64,000 nt of DNA from Cranoglanis bouderius (lineage: Eukaryota > Chordata > Actinopteri > Siluriformes > Cranoglanididae), in contig CM042535.1 of the NCBI GenBank assembly GCA_023630585.1, forward strand, positions 28,708,899 to 28,772,898, in the 5' to 3' direction. A program made the translations under genes and the position numbers. Of the stretch, positions 10,214 to 22,395 are shown in pieces. How positions within the stretch are numbered: the first letter of the stretch is position 1; each line of letters starts with the position of its first letter. Under the pieces are notes generated by a model. It had not been told where the DNA came from and did not search any database. It saw nothing but the letters and a program-made list of their open reading frames with translations.

Positions 10214-10982
10214 TTTTCACTCACAGCGACATGGAGTAAATATCATGTTCCTTTGAGAAACTGTTAGATTCCCTCTCTCTCGCTACGAGGCTAGCGGAGG
10301 CTAGCGGAGCAGCATACTTCTGCATTCCACTGAGCGCATTCCAGTGCTATTCATAAAAACCCTTTGGAGTCTTTCATGAACTCATGTTTGTTTTCTTTGC
10401 CATGTGTGTTTGTTTTTGTTCACGTCATGTCTCCGCCTGCCGTGTTCTACCATGTGCTTATGTTTTGGTTTGTGTCATGTCTCCGCCTCCTTATTCTTAT
10501 TGGTTCTTGTTCATTCATTGTAATTATGAGTTTCAGGTGTCAATGATTTGTGTGTGTTTAAAAACCCCGCTCTGTTTCCGCTTCCTTGCGGAGTATTAGA
10601 TAGTTTAGAATAGTGTAACGTACGGTGTCCGTAGTTCATGGTTCCCATACCATAGATACCTGCTCATTGTTCGTATTCCTTAGCTCGTTGTTCGTGGTTC
10701 CCATACCACCTCCTTGCCTCGCGTGTTTGGTTCCGTTTGTTTTGTTTTCGTTTTTCAAGCGCTTTTCCCTTTTTGCATTCCAACATGTGGATTACTTCAT
10801 TTGTGATGGATTACCTCCTTTTGGATTACTACATGGATTATGGTTTGTCGTTTTTTGTGTGTTGATTTATTTTTGAATAAACTATTCCTAATAAACTGAT
10901 GTTTCTGCTGCGCATGCATCCTGACTCCCCTTCCTCCAGTTTACGTAACAGAAACCAGTGTACCAGAGTTCTCCACAAGGCT
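10214..10982 (+). promoter_or_regulatory. Candidate receptor 5' UTR exon carrying a solo LTR
   Basis: A pyrimidine-rich acceptor cttctacag ends at 10213 and a donor gtgagt starts at 10983. The same acceptor and donor bracket 32626-32724 upstream of the intact receptor at 33905. Removing the LTR and one target duplication leaves an exon of about 75 bases. An acceptor-side copy without its donor is at 29519. No coding capacity. Exon status is inferred from conservation of the splice sites. Confidence 0.5.
10262..10950 (+). repeat. Solo LTR with exact target duplication
   Basis: A 689 bp LTR, TGTTAG...GTAACA, flanked by GAAAC on both sides (10257-10261 and 10951-10955). It has a TTTAAA box near 10557, the initiation/self-priming word gcggagtatt at 10588-10597 about 30 bp further on, AATAAA near 10875 and a GCATGCATCC end. 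The length equals that of the LTRs of copy B, so it belongs to the same family. It arose by LTR-LTR recombination. Confidence 0.9.
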
Positions 10983-11646
10983 GTGAGTTATTTCATATAA
11001 AAGTAATTTGAAGTAATGAATGTTTGGATTCAATATATAAATTCCTGCTTAAATATTTTCAGAAATATGTTGCACAATTAATGGGGAAATAGCATTGTGC
11101 TGCTTATTCTAATTCCACAACAATTTTTTAAAAATCAAAATATAGAAAATAATTACATGTTAAACATTTGATTTGTCCACCAAAACCACATTTTAGTTAA
11201 TTTTATGAGGACTGGTTTCATGTACTGTTTTTTTTTATTGGTGTATTGCTGTCTCTAATGTATTTAGAGATACTATAACTGCTGTATATGTGTTATAGCA
11301 TATAACAGAAACACTTATTCTTAGGAAAATACTTTGTGGTATTTTATATTATATTGTGTGAAGCTGTTGAAAGTAAATCTGAGAATTTGTTGTTATTTGA
11401 AAGTAAAATATAATTAATTTTTTTAATGAAGTATATCAGTACATATTATATGAGTTCTTGACTTTCTGATAACACTCAGTTGTAGGGCCTCTCAGAAAGA
11501 CAACCAAAGACTTAATATATAATTTGGCATAGAAATTATCTTTTTAATAGAATATCTTTTTAATGTAGTGATAATTTTTCTTCAAAGTGTCATGTAATAA
11601 AATGTAAATAACATCTACCTTATTCCTCTTATATCATAGCTAAGAA

Positions 11647-12176
11647 TGTTACGATTGCCCCTCGCACTTCCGCATTTCAGTGACTTTCATTTTGTTTACT
11701 TCGCCACGTGTGTTTTTGTTGTGCTTTGTTTTTGTTCATGTCTTGTCTCCGCCCCTGTATATTCATTGGTTCTGTTATAATGTGTCTCAGGTGTCTTGTG
11801 TTTGAGTCTTATTGGTTTCATGTATTTAAACCCTCGTGTTTCTTCGCCTTGGCGCGAAGTATTAGCGCAGCTACCTAGAGTTCAGGCTTTTGTGATTTTG
11901 TTACAAAAAGTGTTTTTTTTTGTTACAAAAAGATAGTGTTTGCCCGGTTGCGATCCTGTTTTTGTCTCGTGTTCTTGATTCTTGGCTCGCCTTGTCTATG
12001 CCGTTTGCCGACCGCCTGACCCTCGCCTGTTATTTTGATTACGCTTTTGTCTAACGTTTTGGATTACTGCGTTTGCCTTTATATTGACTGTCCCTGTACT
12101 TTTAGATGTTCCAATACTTTTGGAGGTCCTAATAAAGTGACTTTTCCTGCACTTGCATCCGCTTACTGCCGTGTCA
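11647..12176 (+). repeat. Diverged LTR-like sequence of the same general type
   Basis: Starts TGTTACGATTGCCCC and shares CACTTCCGCATT, CATGTCTTGTCTCCGCC, TATTTAAACCC, the gcgaagtattag word about 30 bp downstream, AATAAAG and a cttgcatccg end with the family LTRs. The right terminus (gtgtca) and 5 bp flanks are not clean, so the limits are approximate. Confidence 0.6.
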
Positions 12177-12217
12177 CTTTATTTTTGTTTAGTAAATATT
12201 GTACATTAAATAGTACT

Positions 12218-12222
12218 TAATA

Positions 12223-12281
<59 letters not shown>
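12218..12281. repeat. (AAT)n microsatellite
   Basis: About 20 AAT units just after the LTR-like sequence. Confidence 0.95.
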
Positions 12282-12282
<1 letters not shown>

Positions 12283-12701
12283 GAACAAATTTCCACTACA
12301 TCACAACACATTTGATCTTTACTCTAGGTGCTTCCAAATGTATTTAAACAGCAGTTGTAAACATTATAAGCATTTTAATTGAACCTATACTGAGGGCAGA
12401 TTAGTGCAGGTACATCTGGAACACAAACCTGCAGATGGTGTAAATCCATCAAGTATTCAGGAAACAATATTTAATACATATATTAAAATGTGGAATGTAT
12501 AACATTCATTTTAAAATGTACTAAAGTTGCAGAAATAGAAGTTAATGAATGTGAATGAAAGATTATTTATTAATTAATTACATTTATTATAACACAGGGA
12601 TTCAGATTGCGCTGGGGTTTACATGCATGTGAATTTGAATTTTTATTGTAGCGTGTCATTTAGCTCTCCAGACTATTTTTCAGTCTTGCAGTACTGATAT
12701 A

Positions 12702-12950
12702 CAACCCCAATTCAGAAAACGTTGGGACAGTATGGAAAATGCAAAAAAACAAAGAGTCATTTGAAAATTCTGTTCACCCTGTACTATATTGAAAACACAT
12801 TATTAACACATGATTTGATGTTTTACTTTGTGAATTTAATTTCTTTTTGAAAATATACACTCGCTTCAAATCTGATGACTGCAACACACTCCAAAAAAGT
12901 TGGAACAGTTGATTGTTTACCACTTTTTTCTTTTTACCACATCTTACCAC
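12702..12950. mobile_element. Mariner/Tc1-type fragment (caaccccaattc family)
   Basis: Begins caaccccaattcagaaaacg after a TA, the same terminus as the larger element at 37211, and includes the internal ccaaaaaagttggaacag word. The rest is lost. No coding sequence. Confidence 0.6.
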
Positions 12951-12959
12951 AGGTGTACA

Positions 12960-13383
12960 TATACTCACCGTTCACTTCAATAGGAAACCTGTGCACCTGC
13001 TCCTTTATGCAGTTATCCAATCAGCCAATCACAGCACAATGCATAAAATCATCAATGCATAAGACCAGTCTGATCATTCTCCTTTGACTTCTTTCATCAA
13101 CAGGGTGTCTCCTCTAGAGACTGTTGTGTGTGAAAATCGCAGGAGATCAGCAGTTTCTGAAATACCCAAACCAACCCTTCTGGCACCAACAACCATACCA
13201 CGGTTAGTCACAGAGATCCAATTTTTTCCCAATTCTGATGTTTGATGTTAACATTAACTGAAGCTCTTGACCTGTTTCTGAATGATTTTTTAAATTGCAC
13301 TGTTGCCAAATGATTGGCTAATTAGAACTGCATGAATGTGCAGGTGCACAAGTGTTCCTAATAAAGTGGACGGTGAGTGTATA
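12960..13383. mobile_element. Complete MITE
   Basis: About 420 bp with inverted ends tatactcaccgttcactt and aagtggacggtgagtgtata. The internal sequence contains ccaatcagccaatcacag and aggagatcagcagtttctgaaatac. Partial copies are at 7449 and 29560-29709. Non-coding; superfamily not assigned. Confidence 0.8.
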
Positions 13384-14449
13384 CTTTTATGATATTTGAT
13401 GATAATGCTAATTTAATAATTTTCTTATTTTTTGCAGGTAACTGTGTTGTGTGACTTCAATTTGGTTTGTTTTTTCCCCCTCATCAGTCTTGAGTCATCG
13501 AGTGGATTTGGTAAGCTCTGTTGCTAAAATACAGCACCTGCAAAATTCAAGGAAACATTGAATTCCTAGTCTTTCTTGCTCAAATGTTAGATTTTGATTG
13601 GTATATGAGTAAGGGGAAAATAAATAAGGACATAACAAAAAATATATTACTTACTGGTGTTAATAAATGTTAATAAATAACTGATTTATGGTGTAATTCT
13701 TTACTCCATAAATGAGAAGCAGTGGAAATATATATTTGATCATAAAATGATTATAACATAGCACTTTAGAATTCTGAATTCTGATTGGTAAAAGGTGTTT
13801 TTTTTTGGTAAAAGGTAAAATTTTCTATTTTCTGTATTAGCAGCTCTGACAATTCTTCTGGCTTAATTCAAATCACAGGTTTATATTAATGCACCTCATT
13901 CTAACATATTATCGTTTCTATAGTATCAGCTCATTCACAGGGACTTGTATGATGTATGGTATGATGTACACACTACATAATCTATGCCTAATAAGAAATG
14001 GGTAAAAAAGGGCTGTCATTTAAGAAAGAAAAATGTATAATCATTGATATGGTGAACTTTTCTGTAAGGAGACATTTAGTTAACATTAATGGAAGGAGTC
14101 TCCAGTGTCCAGGACTTGTAACACTCAGTATGTTTTCTTCCATGGGAAAAAGTTTGTTGTTTATGCTCTGCTAGCTCTCTAGTTTATGCTAGCTGATATA
14201 ACAAACTAATAATATTATCACTGTATGCTATATATTGTGGCCTTTCCACAACATTAAATGGAACTATCAACAGCTAAAAATACGAAATGCCAATCTTTAA
14301 AATTTTTTAAATTGTAATAATTGACAAAGTCATGTGCAATAAATGGGGAAAATATCTCTTCTGGACAGGTTATGGAAAGTAATCAATTTCCCTTCACATC
14401 AGTCTGCTCTACCGCCCCAGTATTGATTATTTAGCTATAACGTTACAAA
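13384..14449 (+). promoter_or_regulatory. 5' flank of second receptor copy with candidate non-coding exon and inverted arm
   Basis: A candidate exon (about 13488-13510) follows a pyrimidine tract and tcatcag and ends at the donor gtaagc (13511). It corresponds to the exon near 2256-2277. The segment 14085-14160 is the inverse of 9868-9960, forming a ~4 kb-spaced inverted repeat around the leader exons. There is no open frame. Confidence 0.45.
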
Positions 14450-14483
14450 ATGTATTCCTTACGCATCCCATACTTTATTACAG

Positions 14484-15287
14484 CACATGTAAAGAAGCAG
14501 AAGAGAGAACAAGCCTTGCCAGTACCCTCCTGCTCCAGCCCTTACTTTGACTCATCATATATTTTACAGAATGCAAACACCCAACTCAACCGCCTGTCCA
14601 TCTTTCTCAACACTGGTGTGTATGTGTGTTTTCCAGCTCTGCTTTGGGCTCTCAGTGTTCTGTACCGCCATCATAAGAGCGAAGGACGAATCTCAACCAT
14701 TACCATCTTCCTACTTCTTAGTGACCTGCTGGAACTGATTCTGCGACCAGTCCTTGTATACATGTTAATAGAAGACAGCACAGCTTGTATTTCAATTTTC
14801 AGACTTTTCTATGGAACTAGGCTCTGTGGGCATCTGCTTTACCAGCTGGTGGTGGTAGAGAGTGTTTCTCAACCTTATCCATTACTTACTGTTATTTTCT
14901 CCCCACCCTGCTCTATTACTCTCTGCATCTTTGTGTGGCTGGTAGCAACTGGGTGTCAGCTCATCTCAGATTACAGGTTGTTTTTTTATGTAATAAATAT
15001 GGCTTTATGTCTGGTGCCTCTATTTTTATGTGTAGTCACATACTTATTGATTTGTGAAATGACCTCTTGACACTGAAAAGACCACAAACAGGAAGCTGGT
15101 GCTAAGTGTTGCTATATTTACTCTGATTGTTTTATATACGCCATTAATGTTGACTATTTTTACTGGCTTTCCTTTAATATTTGACTATCTAGCAAGCATG
15201 AGATTGATTTCTGAGCCCCTCCTGTGTGTTCTCGTCTGCAGGGGCCATTTGATTCACACATCATGTGGACAAATCACTTTGCTTTAG
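14484..15287 (+). pseudogene. Class A-like GPCR pseudogene, second array copy
   Basis: The acceptor ttattacag ends at 14483. The ATG used by the paralogues at 33905 and 56868 is TTG here, near 14516, so the normal start is lost; the only upstream ATG (14450) lies before the acceptor. TM1 to TM5 read through in one frame to a stop at 15068-15070, inside the third intracellular loop. TM6 and TM7 continue in another frame (15099-15287) with RLISEPLLCVLVC. The DRY site reads ESV, and one residue is lost beside it. Otherwise it is close to the intact 253 aa paralogue. A single shift plus the lost start makes it non-functional as read. Confidence 0.85.
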
Positions 15288-16860
15288 GTAACTAGTTTTT
15301 TTCTCTCTCGTCGCAGCAAAACAGTGTATTGTGTTTTGTGTTGTGACTGTGGTTTTGTTGTTATTGCCTTATCCTTCCGAGTTTCCAGGTTTTGACTATT
15401 TGGATTATGATCAAGATGTCGGTTACATCCTGTCACTTCTGGCTCCCTTTCAATACATTTTTACTGGTTATTGACTAACTGAATCATACAAAATATGCTG
15501 TACAACATTATTGCCATTAGGAATGAAATATTACCTTTTTAATGCACTGATCATTTTCGAATTGTTCATGTAATAAAATCTAAATAACATGAGTCCTGTT
15601 TTCTTTATTTCCACTGCATCACTATTCATATTTGCATTTATTCTGGGTTTTCAAGTAACCAAGAACAACAATTCTAAACATTATAAGAATGTACATTTCA
15701 CCAAGGCAGGATAGTGCAGGTGTTTGATCTGGAACATGACCTTGCAGATGAGGCAAAGTCATTAAGCATTCAAAAGTAAATAACTGATTAAATAAAGTAA
15801 AATCTGAAATATACAATATAACATTGATTTAAAATGAACTAAAGTTGCAGAAATAAAAGTCAATGAATGCATATGAAAGCTAATTTCAGATAATACAGAT
15901 AATGCAATAATAGTAAAATATCTGGTAAAATATCTTATTTCTACCTTCTCACTTATGTCTTATCTTGTAACTTTTTATCTTGGTTAAAAAGCTGGTGATG
16001 TTAAACACACAAACAGGCATCTCCCTCCCCTTTAAATAAATACATTTTTTTATTATCATTTTTCATTAGTGTCATTTAGCACTCAGAACTTATTTTCATG
16101 CAGTCTTGCAGTACTGATTTAAAAACACATGTTTATACATAGACAAGGTGGAGATCAAATCAAGCTCTGCTTTTGATATATTTGTTTATTTAATTTTTGG
16201 GTATATGTATAAATGACTTATGAATTAACTAATAAGTGAACTCTACTACTAATAATTATATTTTCCACTGTATTTCTATTCTATTTCTCTATCATTTAAA
16301 CGATAGTTTTAAGCATAGTTTATAACCATTTTAATAAACATGATCACTATTAATAAGATTACTACCTATGCCAAACAACAAAAACAACAACTGAACATAA
16401 GTGAGTGTAGACAACATACTTAAATTACTGTAACTGTGTGTAAACACTGTATATAGTTGACAGGGTGTAAAGACTGTATACAGCTGGGTGTATTATAGGG
16501 TGAAAATATTTATACAGCTAAATGGATTGGACTACTGGATTGGATTTACTAATTGAAAAAAATGTAAAAGTAATAGTAAGAATAAACACTATGATTCCGC
16601 AACAGTTGCGAGGTCAAAGAGACAGCTGATATCATTAATGCATTTATTTCTTTACTCAAGAGGAAAATCAGATTAGCACAATCAAATTTTGATATCAGTG
16701 GCTACAATCTGAACATACAGATATACTCAAGAATTGTGCTGCAGATGATGACAGACAGTGAGAAAGACGTAACATCAAGAAATTCATAATAATGAATTAT
16801 GAAGAAAGATGTTCCATGACAAATTTTCCCTCCATCTGAATATGCTTGTACTACTCCTAA
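15288..16860. other. Receptor 3' flank, duplicated non-coding DNA
   Basis: AT-rich sequence. Parts near 15630-15960 and 16560-16640 recur at 12297-12560, 17390-17470 and 35650-35900, showing repeated local duplication. No coding region or recognisable transposon ends. Confidence 0.5.
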
Positions 16861-16864
16861 ATTA

Positions 16865-16866
<2 letters not shown>

Positions 16867-16934
<68 letters not shown>

Positions 16935-16935
16935 G
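16867..16935. repeat. (TG)n microsatellite
   Basis: About 30 TG units with one TGCG interruption near the end. Confidence 0.95.
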
Positions 16936-17850
16936 AAATGTAACAGAAGTTAATTAATGTATATGAAAGACAGGTAATACAGGCAGGGTTTCAGTTTGTA
17001 CTTGTTTACATGTGTGTGAATTTGCTCAGTGTGTCTTTTCTTGTCTTTGGTTAAAATACTGGCAGTGATATTAAACACACACAAGCATCTACCTTCCCTT
17101 CTAATTAAATATTTCTTTATCATTAATAATTGTGTGTCAGTTAGCTCTCAATGCAAATTTTTAGGCAGTCTTGAAGTAATGATATAAAAAACATGCATTT
17201 GAAGGTTGAGATCAAAATCTCCTATTGGGTGGGGTGGGGGGTGTTAAAGAAAAAAAACTAATACCTATGCAAAGCAACAACAATAAAAAAAATAAAAGTA
17301 TATATTTAATTGGCTATAATTGGGTGTAAAGTCTATATATAACTACTTGGATTAGATTCTAATACATTGACAAATCTGTTTATAGTGAGAACCCTGTAAA
17401 TGTAATATTCTGAATAAACACCATGATTCCACAAAAGTTAGAAGGTCAAAGAATCTGTTATCATCAATGCATTTATTTCTTATTCTTACTTATTTTTTAA
17501 CAGCTGAGTATCATTTATGTATTGGCATTTGATTAACCATTAAATTAAAACAATTAAAATTAATAAAATTAATAAAATGTATATCTAAACTGTAAAATAC
17601 AATTCTTAATATTCAGCCACATTTAGGCCAATGAAGCTGTAAAAAAGTCTTTTTAGATATTTCTCTAGAAGGTAATTTGCTCTCTCTATAATGGGTGTCT
17701 TTCAGGATTAAAGAAAAGTTGACATCCACCTAATATTCAGAGTTATGTGGTTTGCATGTAGATATCTGCAGTTTGTACTCTTCTTTTTTTCCCAAACAAA
17801 CATTGGAAATTTGGCATCGATAATCCCAGTAAAAAAAGTAAAAACAAATA
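16936..17850. other. Duplicated non-coding DNA
   Basis: Contains blocks also found near 28430-28620, 35900-36130 and 61600-61740 (cagggtttcagtttgta, tgctggcagtgatgttaaacac, cttcccttctaa). No gene. Confidence 0.5.
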
Positions 17851-18612
17851 TACAATGGGGTCCAAAAGTTTGAGAGCACTAGTGAAGAATTACAGCCCAC
17901 AATTATGTGTGAGTATTAACTACAAATACAAATACACATACAACATATTGTATCTCACATTACACAAACTGGCAGATTATTCACTTAGAGATTCAAGTGA
18001 AACAACAGCATTTGAATAGACAGTGTTTATTAATGAAGTTGTTATACTTGAACAAAACCACAAGGAAAATTAGCTTCTTCAGTCATTTATTCAACAAAAA
18101 TATCAATAGATGTGATATCCTTTGGTGGAAAAAGTAAGTACACCCTTGGCCTCAGAAGCTAGTATTGCCCACTTTAGCAGAAATAAATTGTAGGTGTTTT
18201 GCATAATTGTCCACCAGGCTTGCTCAAATTTTTGACCATTCTTCTATGCAATATTCTTTCAGTTGCAAGATGTTTGAGGGTTTTCTTGCATATACTGCCC
18301 ATTTCAAATCCCCCCACAACATTTCAATGGGATTCAAATCTGGGCTTTGACTAGGCCATTCCATAACCCTCCATTTCTTCTTTTTGAGCCATGACTTGGT
18401 GGATTTGCTAATGTGATTAGGATCATTATCCTGTTTAAAGGTCCACTTTCAGTTTACTTTCACCTTTTGGACAGATGGCCTCACATTATCTTCAAGCACT
18501 CTTTGAAATTATGCAGAATTCATAGCTGAATCAATGAATGCAAGCTGTCCAGTCCCTGAGGCAAAACCCCCCAACAATTTCCATGGTGTGTACTTATTTT
18601 TTCACATGACTA
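17851..18612 (-). mobile_element. Composite Tc1-like remnants
   Basis: A tacaatggggtccaaaagtt terminus at 17851 is followed by a second family. Its minus strand encodes a decayed Tc1 transposase: complement of ggatcattatcctg (DND site, near 18420) and of gggctttgactaggccattcc (W.SPDLNP region, near 18345-18365). Ends near 18125-18140 and 18585-18605 (aagtaagtacaccc / gtgtacttattttt) are inverse. Many stops are present. Confidence 0.65.
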
Positions 18613-18699
18613 TATATATATATATATATATAAATATGGCACACTGAGCCCTGACTACTTAGGTGCGGAAGCACATGCACTGAGCCAAATTGAGTCTTT

Positions 18700-19695
18700 C
18701 CCAGAGGAGTTCAAGGGCTTGAAGCCAGGGAAATCGGTGTCCCCCTCTAGCCATCTGGTCTCGCTTACTCCAGAGTTTGATCAGGCATTAGGCACGTTCA
18801 TCTGCTATTTTTCATGATGGGAGTCGACTGCTACAGGCCCTTAACAGTCAAAGTTGGCCGTCGTTCAGCTAAGCGATGGGGTGTCATTTTCAAGTGTTTC
18901 AGCACCGGTTGTATACATCTTGAGCTCTTCAACAGCATTGATACTTATGCCTTTCTGTTTACCATGAAACGTTTCATAGCCCAGCGGGGAACCCCCTCTG
19001 AGATCTGAGATCTTCCTGGACCAGGGAACTGATTTCCGTGGTGCTAAGACCGAGTTACGAGAGGCTTTCTGGAAAATGAAGCCTCAGTTACGAGAGCAGC
19101 TGGCTGACTACCAGATCATATTGGAATGAATCCCCCTGCTGCACCACACTTTGGCGGTGCTTGGGAACATAAGATCAAGTCGGTAAAGGATGCTCTGCAA
19201 GTTGTTGTGGGGAGTCAGATCGTTCCTGAGAAGGTATTGTGTTGGTAGAAGTCGAGAGTATTCTGAATAGCAAGCCTCTAGGGACTTAGATCCAGTCACC
19301 CCAGCGTGCTCTTGATGGGGTGGCGAAATGCGTCTCTTCCCCAAGTGGTCTACACCCCAGAGCCACTGATCAAACAACGCTGGCGTCACACTCGGACTAT
19401 TGTTGATCAATTCTGGTCCCATTACACCCAGCATTATCTACCTGACCTTCAGCTCCGCCAAAGGTGCCAGCAAGAAACTCAGGACTTGTCCGAGAATGTG
19501 GTAATGATGATAGAACGTAATTACCCTGAGCTCAGTGGCCAGTAGACTGGGTTACGGAGTTAATTCCTAGTGATGACAGTCACATCTGATCAACAAAGGT
19601 CAAGGTGAATGACCACCTATATCTACGACTTGTGACTAAGTTCGTCCGACTTCCTGCACTCCCTGACATTGACCTTAAGGACTCTAATGACTAGA
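18700..19695 (+). pseudogene. BEL/Pao retrotransposon integrase fragment
   Basis: The translation gives GVDCYRPLTVK.GRR.AKRWGVIF, TGCIHLEL, a TDFRG word, NPPAAPHFGGAWE and, near 19500, ENVVMMIERNYP, the order seen in BEL/Pao integrase cores and C-termini. The catalytic core D (GVD), the second Asp (TDFRG) and the Glu in GGAWE can be located. Several frameshifts and stops break it. Reverse transcriptase and LTRs are not recognised on either side, so this is an isolated 3' pol piece. Confidence 0.8.
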
Positions 19696-20159
19696 GAATG
19701 TATCTTTCTACATATTAGCTATGCTTATCTGGGGACGGCTGTACTAAATTCCCCATGTGTGTATTTATGTACCTAGCCATAGTTACTTTATTATGACGTT
19801 GGCATGAGGCTTTTATTTTGACAGCCTATGTGCTACTGTTTAGTTTATCCCAGAAGAGCTCTGACATTATTCTGCTTAATTTCACCGCTATTTCAGACAG
19901 GGTGAATGTGCATAAATGACTGTAAGTTCATCTTTATGTCTTTATGATATATCATGTTATATGCTTATCCTAGCACTGTAATAGGATATTTGGCATTGTG
20001 TAATAGAAGTTTACACTGTGTATGACACAGTTAATCCGGGATATCCCACTGTGGTATGTGTTCATGTTAAGCATTGACGAATTATTGCTTAGCTTCCAAT
20101 TAATAGTTTTCAGTCACGTGATTGGCGCGGAGACCTGGAGGGCAAAGCACTGCTCCAAA
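19696..20159. other. No gene recognised
   Basis: Possible 3' non-coding tail of the BEL/Pao fragment, but no LTR pair could be identified. Confidence 0.35.
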
Positions 20160-20396
20160 ATGGCAGCCAATACTGGACACTCCATGGAACTGCAGCACAG
20201 GCCTGTCAATTTTCCATCTGTTTCAAGCCACGAATATTTTGATTATCTCTCAAAAGAAGAAAAACAAAGGTATTTGAACAAACTGCAAGTTCTTGGCACT
20301 TGCGATCCATATACAGCACCCGCCACAATATTTCAATCTCTGAAAACAGCTAAGTCCCAGCCAGAGCTCTACTTTGGTGATGTTTACACATATCTT
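20160..20396 (+). CDS. Candidate first coding exon of an unidentified gene, possibly transposon-derived
   Basis: The ATG at 20160 (context aaaATGg) opens 79 codons ending exactly at a donor gtatgt (20397). The peptide contains EYFDYLSKEEKQRYLNKL, then DPYTAP and LYFGDVYTYL. This charged-helix-plus-aromatic pattern reminds me of the N-termini of fish mobile-element proteins that carry a YqaJ-type nuclease. That is memory of a family look and not a demonstrated match. No second exon was found in the following 2.5 kb. The exon is open with no stop to the donor. It may be a remnant. Confidence 0.4.
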
Positions 20397-21810
20397 GTAT
20401 GTTAGTATCGTTTGTGACCTAATTCCTGCAGATTAGTAAAACCCTCTCTTCCTTCCAACAATTATTAACTCTTCAGACTGAAATGAAACTTCCCCTTAAT
20501 TAGATAACTTATTATTTAGTTAGCTAAGTGTTAATGTAACCGTTTCCCGACTCAGTAAACGGTTCCGTAAGTCGTCAAGGCCACAGAAGTTAGTTGTGTC
20601 GCTCCACAAAAAAATGAACTATGTCTGAACGATTATGTAAAGATATAATTACTAATACAACAATTAAAATACTCAGTGTTTACTTGAGCTTTCCTTTGTT
20701 GAAATGTTCACTGTAAAGACGTGTACTTTGATGGTTGCCATTCTTTGCACATTTAATATGTAGTACAATTAGTACTATTTTACTGCAAGTAAAGCATATT
20801 CTAATCTTACTTTTAATTTAACACTTACCTTGTATTTATACTCATTAGCCATTTTACAGATATACATGGGGTGCTTTGTAAGTGTCAGTTGTTCTGCAAT
20901 ATTTGTTACCCACCCTCTACTTGTCCAACAGTGGAAAGGGACCACCATAGCTTACAAGATATTGTTTGTGTGGACATTTCTGAACACAGCAGTGACACTG
21001 ACAAGATAGTTGAATGTTAATGTGTGGCACTGGCACACGTGAATCTGAGATTTTTAAACACGTCAGTGTTATGGCTGAGCTTAGAAACAGTCCACAAACA
21101 CAAATATCCAGTCAGCAGTGGTGCTGTGGTCAGACACTGACCTCTGATGGACCTCTGAAGGACCAGGGGACATTTAACATAAATTATGCATCTTTTTCAT
21201 TATAATTGCATGTTCTTAACTGTAATTGTAATTGTATACCTACAATGTGACATTATATGGTAGGCGTATCTGGGCAAATGCCCCTTAAATAAATGTACTG
21301 TAAGTAAAAGGTTGTTCTATCTATTAAACTGGCCCCTGAGTGTATGTATGATTTTCTTTTCAAGTTTAAACCACTTTGTCTGATGAGTGTATGGGAGCAT
21401 GATATTCCTGTATGACTGCAGAGTAAAAGGTGTGTGCATCTGGAAGGGAGGGGTTTAGCTGCTTACAAGCCACATAGATAAGATCTGCAAAATTAAATAT
21501 ACACAGACACATACACCCCTCTCTGTATTACCTACAATCATTTTTCTCATACACAAGTGTCTAAGAGTGTGTGTAGGTGCTCTTTCAAACAAATTAATCA
21601 ATCAAATTAATACTATCATGTAATTGATAGTAGTTCTGGTGTTTATGTAGTTATATTAACTACTAAGAGAGAACGGAAGAGTGTGTTAATTTCTCTCATC
21701 ACTGGATTCAGGTAATAGAAAGCTTCAAACCATTTCTGATTCTAAATTGTTGCATTTTTCTGTATATAAATATTTACCTATAAATTAATTTTACAATAAT
21801 CATTTATAGT

Positions 21811-21811
<1 letters not shown>
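20397..21811. repeat. Non-coding DNA with a dispersed repeat near 20870-21200
   Basis: The block 20870-21200 (tctgaacacagcagtgacactgac, cactgacctctgatgg) belongs to a dispersed fish repeat. A related inverse piece (cagtgtcagttctgcgctgagaatgg) is at about 25510-25550. The remainder shows no feature. Confidence 0.4.

Positions 21812-21897
<86 letters not shown>
21812..21897. repeat. (AT)n microsatellite
   Basis: About 43 AT units. Confidence 0.95.
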
Positions 21898-21901
<4 letters not shown>

Positions 21902-22050
21902 CTATATTTATTATATATATATAATGTTATAAATGTAAAAATGTTATAATAATGTATTGTAATAATGTATAATGTTATGTAATAATTATTTCACTGATTT
22001 AATTGATATTTTAATTAATGTAGATTTTATTTTATTTTTAGATTTTAAGT

Positions 22051-22395
22051 TTAATGCAGTGAGGGCACAGTGGCTTAGTGTTTAGCATGTTTGCCTTGCA
22101 CCTCTGGGGTTGGGGGTTCGAATCCCATCTCTGCCCAGTGTGTGGAGTTTGCATGTTCTGCCTGTGCTTTGGGGGTTTCCTCTGGGTACTCTGGTTTCCT
22201 CCCCAGTCCATGCATTGTAGGCTGATTGGCATTTCCAAATTGTTTGTAGTGTGTGAATGTGAGTGTAATTGTGCCCTGTAATAGGTTGGCACACCATCCT
22301 AGGTGTCCTTTGCCTTGTTTCACAAGTTAGGGACAGGTTCCAGGCTCCCCTTTGACACTGTGTGGGATAAGTGGTATGGAAGATGGATGGATGGA
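22051..22395 (+). mobile_element. tRNA-derived SINE
   Basis: The head has pol III promoter words: an A-box-like tggcttagtgtttagcatg and a B box ggttcgaatcc at about 22116-22126. The body (gtttgcatgttctgcctgtg, tttcctctgggtactctgg) and a 3' gatggatggatgg tail are typical of a common fish SINE. Non-coding. Confidence 0.85.

Noticed and set aside
12218..12281. Possible CRISPR or satellite array from regular short repeats
   Set aside because: All regular arrays seen are microsatellites or in-frame coding repeats; no repeat-spacer structure exists and the DNA is vertebrate.
22051..22130. Possible functional tRNA gene from A and B box words
   Set aside because: The cloverleaf cannot be completed and the head runs into a SINE body with a gatgg tail.
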